A DNA stretch of 64,000 nucleotides from Vibrio algarum. GTDB taxonomy: Bacteria; Pseudomonadota; Gammaproteobacteria; Enterobacterales; Vibrionaceae. The notes under the pieces are model-generated. The model had not been told where the DNA came from, ran no database searches, and saw only the letters and a program-made list of their open reading frames with translations. Where the stretch lies: positions 1,364,001-1,428,000 of the forward strand of contig NZ_JAQLOI010000003.1 in assembly GCF_028204155.1 (NCBI RefSeq), read 5' to 3'. Positions 50,940 through 59,298 of the stretch are shown one piece after another; the stretch's first letter is position 1, and the number at the start of each line of letters is the position of its first letter. The position numbers and the translations under genes are program-made.

Positions 50940-53044
50940 TTAGAAACCCGCTCTAGACGTCTTAGTCTTTGCTAAAAACATTGGCTTATGAGTAACAATT
51001 AATCTGCGGATAGGCAGTAATAAGGTTAGGATTAAAGTAACTAGCCAGTGCATACTTCCGCCACTACGTGACGTGGTTGTTGAGTCGTCTTCTCTTTCAG
51101 AAATATCGTCACTTGTAGCACCTGAAATAGGTACTAGCATGACAGCAACGATACGTTCATCGCCATCACCTTCGTTACAATAAGCCCAATGTTCGGTGGA
51201 ATCATATTCTATTGAAGTAACGCTATCTTCGTCAGAAAAGCATTGAGTTGCTGTAGCTGAAATGACACCAGCGTTGTTGATATCACTTGCGTCGAATATA
51301 CGAAAGTGGTTATTACTATCACTATAGTCACCACCATTGGTAAGGTCGTCTAACCACCATGCTTGATTAGAAAATCTCGCTCTTCTGGTATCAGAGCTGG
51401 TTTCGGAGTCGTCGTATGGATAAATAAAGCCACGGTGATCCCGTTGATCGCCACCAACTTCTCCAGCTGTCTCCGCATCAACCTGGCCTACTATCTCATT
51501 GTAATCATTGATGGCATTGGCATTTCCGCCGGCACTGCTAAAAAAATAGTTTCGCCTTGGCTGTTAAAAAAACTTGCTGAGGGCTCATCATCATTAGCAT
51601 CGGCGATAAACATTCTGTTGTCTGATACGCTGCCTGATGGGTAGTCACCATCTCGCTTTGCATGTCCAATGACGATTAGGTTTTCATTTATATCGGTAAC
51701 AACTGAGTTACTGTGGATATAGTAATCATCAACTTCTACGGTAGCATCTTCTATAAAAACCGTCGTCCATGCATTCTCGCTAACACTGAAACTGGTTGTT
51801 GATGTAGGTCTGAATATTGCTGCCTGCATAACAAAATTGTCGTTATCGTCGTCGATATCGGTGTTATAACCGACAAGAACCGGGAGTGAATCATAGGTTC
51901 CTCCGTTGGCGATGGTCGCCCCTCTTATACTTGCTTGCGCTGACGCCTCATCGTCATTGTAGTCATAGTAAGTGCTGTCAGTATCTGTTTCCCAATCGAC
52001 TGCTGAAAACCTGTTTTCATCCGAGTTTGGGCCGTTCGCATCGCTAATGTTCCAAATAAAGGCCCGTGTTGCAAAACCAAAGTTTTGACACTCGGGATAA
52101 AAAGCTGGCTCACTGTAATCTACGCAGTTTGTAACGTCTTCGTCATCGCTATCTGTCGTGTTTTCTGAATCATAATCTTTATAATCATCGTCATAGTAGA
52201 ACGTAGCAACAGAAGCACTGCCCACTATATAAGTTTGATCATTGTAGGAAAATGAGTCAAAAGCCATAGTTTGCCCCATTTGAGAAATAATGTTTTGTTC
52301 TCCACTGGAATCTGCAAACGTAAGACTAGTATCGGCTTCTGGCTCAAGGACAACTTCTTCGGATCCGGTTAAGTAGTACCCGCGTTGACGATACATCCGG
52401 ATATAATTATCACCATAAGCGTAATAACCGCTACTCGTATTACCGATAACGTATTCTTCGTTGTCGCTGTCGATAGTCATTTTATTGACCACTTTGTCAT
52501 CGGTATCTTCTACAAAATAATATGAGTAATCGCTTTCTGATGGAGCGTTGTCTCCAGGGTCTGGCACGAAAGTGAACGTCTCGTCATCGTAAAACGCGGT
52601 GTTGTTGGTTTGGTAATCAGCTTCGTAAAAAGCCTCCCGCTCATTTTTCAATCCGCCTATATCGCTATCTATATCGCCATACCAATGGTTATAAGCCCAG
52701 TAATCACATGTTGAGTATCCCAATTCGTCGTCACAATAGTCTTCTAGATCATCGTAATCCAAATAATAAAACCGGTTATCAATAGCAAAAGGCACTTCTT
52801 CTTTATAAGAAAAGCCTTCTGTACCGTTGAATGTTTCCCCTGCTAATGCGTAAGCGTCATCAGCACAATAGGTAGAAAAGCAGTCTGTATCGGAACTATC
52901 GTGTTCGATCGATATCCCATAAGACTCTACGGCATCCGTTGGGGAGGTCACTTCAATTACTCTATAGAGAGCGGACTGTGGAGATGTGGAGATGAGCATC
53001 AGCGAAAGGAATAGTGATGACTTTTTGTTAGCTATATATATCAT
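50940..53044 (-). pseudogene. DUF3466-family exported protein with GlyGly-CTERM-like tail, frameshifted
   Basis: A signal peptide (NKKSSLFLSLMLISTSPQSA) leads a very acidic, Tyr/Asp-rich protein of the DUF3466 family common in Vibrio and Shewanella. The main frame stops at 51491, but the coding pattern resumes in another frame with AGGNANAINDYNEIVGQVD and continues to 50940. The break is the seven-A run at 51540-51546 (plus strand); eight would give a 701-residue protein. The recovered end has GGSMHWLVTLILTLLLPIRR, a Gly-Gly plus hydrophobic plus basic tail like the GlyGly-CTERM signals cut by rhombosortase. I use the start at 53044, which begins the signal peptide; the frame is open to 53107. 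Confidence 0.82.
51003..51062 (-). other. GlyGly-CTERM-like sorting tail of the DUF3466 protein
   Basis: These codons, out of frame with the annotated N-terminal part, read GGS, then a 14-residue hydrophobic helix, then two Arg. This is the three-part form of GlyGly-CTERM signals and supports repair of the frameshift. Confidence 0.65.
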
Positions 53045-53616
53045 TAATAAACTGCTTAAGTGTTTCTGATCTATGTAGCGATAAGATAGATGCAAAATAT
53101 CAAGCAATTATGGAGGAATTAAGGAGTTAAATCACATAGCTGTAATCGAGCTAAGGGGACAAATTATATGTTCTTTATTTTTAGTAAAAAATAGCCCGTT
53201 CTATTGTGGCTGATGGTTATAATTTTAGTAAGCGAAAAGCGACAATACCATCTGATTTTTAATGGCTTCGTTTCTTTGTGAGAGATTAGGCTGTTTTTGT
53301 TATTTAGTCGTCAAAATTGCATTCAAATTCATAGTAGTATCACAACAATAAACCTGCAATATTTAGTTATAAGCGGAGTTAGATAGTGGAACGTTATACT
53401 GAAGTTGAAATGGGCTGCAAGTATGCATCACGCATAGAATAGGGTGAAAAGACAAAGGTTACCTTTAACCACGCGATAAGAGGAAGAGCTCACTCTCTCA
53501 TTCGTTGCACGTATAACTATGGTTCAACAAAAATGCTTTAGGTTTAATAAAAAGTGGTTTAATAGGAAATTTCGCCGTCGGTTGTGTTTGGGGGCGCTAG
53601 GATAGAGGCTTAGTAA
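53045..53616. other. Intergenic region between DUF3466 and S-formylglutathione hydrolase genes
   Basis: 572 AT-rich bases holding divergent promoters. The usual partner gene, class III alcohol dehydrogenase, is not next to the hydrolase and I saw no remnant of it. An 18-codon ORF at about 53385-53441 (GTG start, GGAG before it) is too short to support. No RNA gene was recognised. Confidence 0.5.
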
Positions 53617-54468
53617 ATGGAATTAGAAAATGTAAGTGCATCAAAGGTTGCTGGTGGTTGGCACAAACAATATTGTTTTGATTCAAAAACACTCAATAGT
53701 AAAACTCGCTTTGCTATATTTTTACCGCCAAATGCAACGGAAGAGAAACCTGTACCTGTTATGTATTGGTTATCGGGATTAACGTGTAATGATGAAAATT
53801 TTATGCAGAAATTTGGGGCGTTCCAAGTTGCATCTAGGCTCGGTATCGCTATTGTTGCTCCGGACACTAGCCCAAGAGGCGCAAACGTGCCAGATGATGT
53901 AGATGGTTCATACGATTTTGGCTTAGGTGCTGGGTTTTACGTCAATGCTACTCAACCTCCCTGGAATACTCATTACAACATGTATGACTTTGTGGTTGAT
54001 GAACTACCTAATATGATCGAACGTCATTTTCCAGTATCTAGCAAGCGTGCTATTAGTGGGCATTCTATGGGGGGACATGGTGCACTAATGATTGCCCTAA
54101 GAAATCCCGACCGCTATAGCTCTGCGACTGCTTTTAGTCCAATTACAAATCCTATTAAGGTTCCTTGGGGACAAAAAGCCTTTTCTAATTATCTCGGTGA
54201 CAATCGCGATAACTGGGAACAGTATGATACTTGTAAATTGATGAGAAACTTCTCAGGTTCACCGGTGCCAATGCTTGTTGAACAAGGGGATAAGGATGAT
54301 TTTTTACATACACAGCTTAAGCCGGACAATTTATTAACTGCGGTTGAATATGAAAAATATCCACTAGAGTTTCGTATGCAGCATGGCTACGACCATAGTT
54401 ATTTTTTCATCGCGACATTCATTGAGGATCACATACGTTTTCATGCTAAAAATTGGATGACTAGCTAG
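53617..54468 (+). CDS. fghA: S-formylglutathione hydrolase
   Basis: The 283-residue protein has the esterase-D family layout: YWLSGLTCNDENFMQKFGAF, APDTSPRGANVPDD, the nucleophile GHSMGG (S150), the acid segment GDKDDFL (about D227) and the catalytic His in HGYDHSYFFI (H260). It hydrolyses S-formylglutathione to formate and glutathione, the second step of glutathione-dependent formaldehyde detoxification in the cytoplasm. Length is normal. It is a stand-alone gene here rather than following an alcohol dehydrogenase gene. Confidence 0.95.
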   Translation: MELENVSASKVAGGWHKQYCFDSKTLNSKTRFAIFLPPNATEEKPVPVMYWLSGLTCNDENFMQKFGAFQVASRLGIAIVAPDTSPRGANVPDDVDGSYDFGLGAGFYVNATQPPWNTHYNMYDFVVDELPNMIERHFPVSSKRAISGHSMGGHGALMIALRNPDRYSSATAFSPITNPIKVPWGQKAFSNYLGDNRDNWEQYDTCKLMRNFSGSPVPMLVEQGDKDDFLHTQLKPDNLLTAVEYEKYPLEFRMQHGYDHSYFFIATFIEDHIRFHAKNWMTS

Positions 54469-54508
54469 CTGACCGAAATCGGCACTCGTTATGAGAGTCG
54501 ATTAGATT

Positions 54509-54769
54509 TTATGCTACGGTATCCAAAATTAAACCTTTAGTATGCATTGTGGATTGTACCAACTGCTCCCCACAAAATTGATACAGTTTATCCGCCTTGG
54601 TTTTCGACTTTGATCTGAATCTTAGGTTGGAATCACGGTAGCTATGGCTATTTACTGTTGAAGCAATGGCAGTTTGCGCGGTTACCTCAGTGATAAGTTG
54701 ATTACCAGATTTAAAAGAAAGTACGGGAATACCAGCATTATTTATATTAAGTTTTGAGTTTAGACGCAT
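54509..54769 (-). CDS. Small hypothetical protein
   Basis: An 86-codon ORF from the ATG at 54769 (a TTG at 54784 is in frame upstream). The product is polar and basic in the middle (RDSNLRFRSKSKTKADK) and has no signal peptide or membrane segment; one Cys (FCGEQL). GGGAA precedes the ATG by about 9 bases. I recognise no family. It ends 40 bases from the hydrolase stop, in convergent orientation. Confidence 0.5.
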   Translation of the reverse strand: MRLNSKLNINNAGIPVLSFKSGNQLITEVTAQTAIASTVNSHSYRDSNLRFRSKSKTKADKLYQFCGEQLVQSTMHTKGLILDTVA

Positions 54770-55314
54770 GGCAACGGTTCCCAATAAGTTGTTGATGGGC
54801 CTATCTTAAAGATACTGGTCTTTTGGATTGTTCGATTAATGTCATCTAGTGTAAAAGCTCTGTTAATTCATTATAAAAACATATATATGTTAACAAAATG
54901 AAATCAAGTACTCGAAGTACGCAAGATATAGCCTATGTAGTGAGCATGCGATGGTGTAGTTGTTAGTAATTGCCATCATATTCATTCTTATCTAATGGTA
55001 TAAATAGGGATTAAAAATTTAATTTAATTTGAATGTCATTGATAACTTATGATGGTTGTCTTTTATAAAATAAAGTTGTTATTCTTGACGCTAATTTAAA
55101 TTGGCCTATTAATTCCGTATTGTTATTTGTTAATCAATAATATAGGTGGTTATATGTGTCTCTCTATCTGTTGGGCTAGATGTGTTTGATTTATGCCCCA
55201 GGAGTTATTAGCATTGCCCTTCCAAAAGTGGAGCCTTATTGCTATATACTATGAGTTTATCAAGAGTAGAATACGAACACTGTTGAAAATGACGTTGTAA
55301 AGTGACTGTTATAA
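54770..55314. other. AT-rich intergenic region upstream of the signalling island
   Basis: 545 bases, markedly AT-rich, no convincing ORF. It contains a small palindrome GTACT-CGA-AGTAC (54908-54920) and, at 55179-55192, a 14-base sequence repeated exactly upstream of the second XRE gene (see finding). It marks the left edge of what may be an acquired segment. Confidence 0.45.
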
Positions 55315-56100
55315 ATGATAGATTTTGGTAGGCTACTAAAAGGTTTCCGAACCTCAAACTCTTTAAGTCAAAATGAGTTCGTTAATATCGTGACAAATAA
55401 TGATAATAACTTGGTTGGATTAGATGTAGTAACGATAAGTCGCTGGGAGAATAATGTAATAGTTCCAACGCATAGGCGTCAAATTGAAGTTTTTCAAGCT
55501 GCGTCTCAATGCTATTTCGATATTGTGTCGAAAAATGAAGATTGTATTATTAGTCCATTTAAACCTAAAATTATTGAAAAGTGTAACGTATGGGAGAATA
55601 ACGAAAGCGTTCAATTAAATAAAGTAGCTTATAAAGAGATTCAATCTAAAGATGAGCAAGGTAATATACTATATTGTGTTTTGTACACTGATCAAAAAGG
55701 TATTCCGTTAGGGCATATAACATATAAGTATGTATCCCAAAATGATTTTTGGACTAGCCTTAATAAACCAGCTAAGTCAACTATATACGGTGTGAATACC
55801 GGTATCTGTCTCCAAGTTATATCTATGTTTTGTCTTTCAAATAAAATATTACCTCACATGTTAGGCTTGGTAACTAAAAAATTGTTGTCAAAGAAAGTTG
55901 ATACTATTGGATTTATTAGCGAAAATAAAAGATCTAATGTAAGAAAATTTCTTAAATCAATTGGTTTCCAGGTGCACAATGAAACGCAGACCTGTGTATC
56001 ACTTATTATGACGTACTATGGTGCATTGTATAATAAGGAACTATTTTATTGTTCAGTTTTAGTTGGGTGTCAAGGTGGTTTAAATGTCCAAGAAATATAA
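55315..56100 (+). CDS. XRE-type HTH protein with GNAT-like C-terminal domain
   Basis: The 261-residue product starts with an XRE helix-turn-helix (FGRLLKGFRTSNSLSQNEFVN, then TISRWENNVIVPTHRRQIEV). The second half has the strand-turn pattern of an acetyltransferase-like fold (IPLGHITYKYV, and late NVRKFLKSIGFQVHNE, equivalent to the closing GNAT motif), but the acetyl-CoA loop is not clear. It could be a regulator whose C-terminal domain binds a ligand or modifies a protein. Its last 17 bases overlap the REC-EAL-Hpt gene, so the two are translationally coupled and probably act together. A paralogue lies at 58011-58743. Confidence 0.7.
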   Translation: MIDFGRLLKGFRTSNSLSQNEFVNIVTNNDNNLVGLDVVTISRWENNVIVPTHRRQIEVFQAASQCYFDIVSKNEDCIISPFKPKIIEKCNVWENNESVQLNKVAYKEIQSKDEQGNILYCVLYTDQKGIPLGHITYKYVSQNDFWTSLNKPAKSTIYGVNTGICLQVISMFCLSNKILPHMLGLVTKKLLSKKVDTIGFISENKRSNVRKFLKSIGFQVHNETQTCVSLIMTYYGALYNKELFYCSVLVGCQGGLNVQEI

Positions 56101-57616
56101 AGATGTACTAATTGTTGAAGACCAATTGTTTTTTCAAGATATTTTAGAAATAGCATTAAAAAATGTTGTTCCAGAACAAACCAAAATTGAAAGGGCATCA
56201 AGTGGAAACCGTGCAATTGAAATAATAAAAAGTAATATTGATTCCATTGGTCTATTGCTATTAGATATGAAAATGGATGATGGTGATGGTATCACGGTGC
56301 TCAATTACCTAGAAAAGCATTCACTTAATCACATCCCTGTATATATAGTAAGTTCATTAGATCAAAATTTCATTAGTTTTGTAATGCAATCAATTAGCGA
56401 TCTGGATGTACGCCTCGTTGGCTTTATTCCAAAAGATACTCCCGATTCAGTTATAGAAAGAATATCGGATATAGAAAATGACATTAAATCCTATATTTCA
56501 GAAGATATTATTGATAGAAGGAAAAACTCTGATAAAGGTGATAGAAAATACGAAACTAAAGACATTATAAATAAACTGGAATCGGATCTTATTTTATACG
56601 TCCAGCCTAAGATAAATATTCAAGATACAGCATTTATCTCGGGATATGAAGTATTAAGCAGGTTGTATGATGATAGATTAGGCATAATCGAGCCGTCTAA
56701 TTTCTTTCACCTTATTGATACTAAAGATAAAAAAGTCCACTTCAACTGGTTGGTATTAGAAAGCGTATTTAAGTTTTTGAGTGTAGATATCAGTGTTGGC
56801 GCATATAGAAACTTGTCGGTTAATGTTGATCCAGAAGTACTTGAAACTGAGAGCTTTGTAGAAAAGTTTGTCACTCTCGCAAAGACGTATTGTATTGACT
56901 TGGATTTAATTACAATCGAAATAATAGAAGTTTCGCAAATTGATACAACCAAAATGTACTGTAATATCGCCCAATTAAAGCTATTAGGAGTCAAATTCGC
57001 CTTAGATGATTTTGGCAAGGGATATTCAAATTTGGACAGAATGGAACGTATACCATTTGATGAAATTAAATTAGACCAAGATTTGATCAGTAATATAGAA
57101 AGAAACGATAAAGAGAAGGATCTGGTCGTATCATTACTTCGGTATATGTTAGGTGAGGGCTGTAATGTCGTAGCGGAAGGAGTAGAAAATCAAACAACTA
57201 ACGACGTACTTCAATCGATTGGTTTTCCTGAAGCGCAAGGATATTACTATTCAATGCCAAAGCCAATCAATGAGATAGATAGTATTTTCATGCAATTGTT
57301 TACTAGTCGAGTTTCATTGCTATTAGGCGATATGAATGCTGAAAGCTTTCTTGAGATTTATGATTTCTTTCATGTGACTACAACAGAAACTATAGATAGA
57401 TATCTCGCAAACGATAATATGAATACAACTCGGACCGAGTTTGTTCATCAGGTGAAAGGAACGCTTAAAACGGCAGGACTTAACGAGGCGGTTAAATTTA
57501 TCGATTTATATAACGAAACGGGAGATAAGGTGTACGTTCATAGGCTGAGAAAATATCTTTTATTTTTCAACCAAATGCTGCATAAAAAAGTGGTGTGTTC
57601 AATGGGATTTCATTAA
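56084..57616 (+). CDS. Response regulator REC-EAL-Hpt, c-di-GMP phosphodiesterase
   Basis: Three domains in 510 residues: a receiver (VLIVEDQLFFQDIL, phospho-acceptor in LLLDMKMDDGDG, then Lys in FIPKDT), an EAL domain and a C-terminal histidine phosphotransfer domain (FVHQVKGTLKTAG). The EAL residues needed for c-di-GMP hydrolysis appear present: EVL, VNVDP, EIIE, DDFGKGYSN, KLDQ, AEGVE and AQGYYYS. A receiver and an Hpt in one chain suggest that it both takes and passes phosphate. It overlaps the upstream XRE gene and is followed by a terminator at 57650. Confidence 0.88.
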   Translation: MSKKYKDVLIVEDQLFFQDILEIALKNVVPEQTKIERASSGNRAIEIIKSNIDSIGLLLLDMKMDDGDGITVLNYLEKHSLNHIPVYIVSSLDQNFISFVMQSISDLDVRLVGFIPKDTPDSVIERISDIENDIKSYISEDIIDRRKNSDKGDRKYETKDIINKLESDLILYVQPKINIQDTAFISGYEVLSRLYDDRLGIIEPSNFFHLIDTKDKKVHFNWLVLESVFKFLSVDISVGAYRNLSVNVDPEVLETESFVEKFVTLAKTYCIDLDLITIEIIEVSQIDTTKMYCNIAQLKLLGVKFALDDFGKGYSNLDRMERIPFDEIKLDQDLISNIERNDKEKDLVVSLLRYMLGEGCNVVAEGVENQTTNDVLQSIGFPEAQGYYYSMPKPINEIDSIFMQLFTSRVSLLLGDMNAESFLEIYDFFHVTTTETIDRYLANDNMNTTRTEFVHQVKGTLKTAGLNEAVKFIDLYNETGDKVYVHRLRKYLLFFNQMLHKKVVCSMGFH

Positions 57617-58010
57617 TCTATTTATAAAATCTAATTCGCTTTCTGTGAGCTTCGAATTCTCTGATGTCTGAAGAGTTCGAAGTTTTTTTCTATATAATGT
57701 TGGATGTGTTTGATTTCATGATTATTTAATGCAGTTATTTGTTCTATTACGTGTTCAACTTCTGGTTTGTGATTCATATACTCCCCCTTTTCGCACTTGT
57801 ATGACATGTGATTATATTCTCGTTATGGGCTCATTACGTTGGCATACTGATATTGTTATAAAACGCGATTTGTTATTAATTCATATTTATGCGTATAGAA
57901 AAATTACGGAAGTTACTGCCATCAATGACAGAAAATTCCTATACGGAATCGATTTTGAAATGAGTAATTTACGTACACATATTCTGGTGTGATTAATACG
58001 TGAGACTTAG
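57617..58010. other. Intergenic region between EAL gene and second XRE gene
   Basis: 394 bases. It begins with a terminator and carries at 57703-57716 the 14-base sequence also found upstream of the first XRE gene. An 87-codon ORF at 57729-57992 lacks a ribosome site and a recognisable composition, so I do not call it. Confidence 0.45.
57650..57689 (+). terminator. Rho-independent terminator after the REC-EAL-Hpt gene
   Basis: CTTCGAATTCT pairs with AGAGTTCGAAG (one G-T pair) around an 11-base loop and is followed by seven Ts, 34 bases after the stop. Confidence 0.85.
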
Positions 58011-58743
58011 ATGAAAGTTGTAGATTTTGGTAAAGTGATAAAAAGGCTTAGAACGTTAGAGAGTATCACTCAAAGTGAATTGGTTTCTTTGATTGATGCA
58101 GCTACAGGTGGAGAAACAGGTGTTGATACGGTTTCTGTTAGTCGCTGGGAAAACAACATAATAACGCCATCACATAGAAGGCAAGTTGAGATCGTTAATA
58201 GTTTAGGCTATGAATTATCTGAATTGATAGAGCCGGATGTAATCTCTGTTTGTCAGCAAGATTTGGAGATGGCTTTAAACTCTAGAATCATCGATGCTAA
58301 ATATTGGGATTTTACGTCTACACCGTGCAAAAAAGATAATATTGAGAAAAAAGCTTGTGAGTGGAGAGCTCATCTCTTATAACTTTGTTGATAGCGCAAC
58401 CGAAATGCCTATTGCGCATGTAACATTCAAATTTGAAAAAAAATCAATTGCTAGCGAGAAAACATATATGGTAATTGAGTCGATCTATTGCACCATACCT
58501 TCATTGTTATTAGATTTTATCAGCTACTTTATGCACCTCGTGATTAAAAAGAAAGTTGATGGTGTGGTTTATCGCTCTAAAAATAGTAAGACACCATTGA
58601 ATAAATTTTTAAAATCAATTGGGTTTAAAATATTAGATAAAAAAGATGGTAAATATATGAATATTTTGTCTCTATCTGATGTTTTGTATAACCAAACTTT
58701 TTTTAATCTAGCTTGTTGTTATAAAAATCGTATTATTTCATAA
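58011..58743 (+). pseudogene. Paralogue of the XRE/GNAT-like protein, frameshifted
   Basis: The first frame (58011-58382) encodes an XRE domain very like that of the 55315 gene (FGKVIKRLRTLESITQSEL, SRWENNIITPSHRRQVEI). The second frame (to 58743) encodes the matching C-terminal domain (MPIAHVTFKFEKKS, then LNKFLKSIGFKILDKK). Both six-A runs at 58329-58334 and 58347-58352 lie at the junction, and loss of one A in either joins the halves into a 243-residue protein, against 261 for the paralogue. GTGAGAC precedes the ATG. It may be a real broken duplicate or a sequencing error. A terminator lies at 58877. Confidence 0.78.
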
Positions 58744-59298
58744 CGATTTCTAGTTTAGCGTATAAGAATCTATCTAACGGTTTTTAAAAATTTTCGGTAA
58801 ATGCTATTTGATTCGTTATGTAGAACATTAATAATGTTATGGCCTAAATTGGCGATGTGTTTTTTTAGTTCTACTTACCTATCCTATTGGGATAGGTTTT
58901 TTTATGCGTTAGATCATAGTTAGGGTAGACATTAGGTAGGTTATTTTTGGAAGTAGATTAATGGTTCGATGCAATAATCAATTGCCTGCTATTGGTCTTT
59001 CAGTGGTGGCTTAATTTCAGTATATTTATGCTGTAAGCGATAGATGGCCTCGTGTCGCAAAATAGTGCAATTTATGCAATAATGTCTCGAAAACCAGAAC
59101 GTTTTTTGTTTGTTAACTTAGCTAAAGACTCCGTTTTAGTACTTTACAGTATTTGGAATTGATTTAGGCTGTAGATACAAATAGTTATATTGATAAGTTT
59201 CGTTCTAATATTAGGATCAATTTTAACCTAGCATTGATCCGGATAATATTTGTGGTAGCTTGATGTAAATTAGATGCTTCCCGTACGATAGGCTGCAT
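58744..59298. other. Intergenic region before the GGDEF/EAL gene
   Basis: 555 AT-rich bases without an ORF. It contains the terminator at 58877 and a 7-bp inverted repeat GGATCAA (59214-59220) / TTGATCC (59234-59240) about 60 bases before the next ATG, which may be an operator. No RNA gene was recognised. Confidence 0.5.
58877..58903 (+). terminator. Rho-independent terminator
   Basis: ACCTATCC pairs with GGATAGGT around a 5-base loop and runs into seven Ts. It lies 134 bases after the second XRE gene. Confidence 0.85.

Noticed and set aside
53385..53441. 18-codon ORF with GTG start and GGAG upstream
   Set aside because: Too short and unlike any known leader peptide; kept only as a note in the intergenic entry.
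57729..57992. 87-codon ORF between the EAL gene and second XRE gene
   Set aside because: It has no ribosome site, no recognisable domain and unusual composition, and overlaps a region better explained as promoter DNA.
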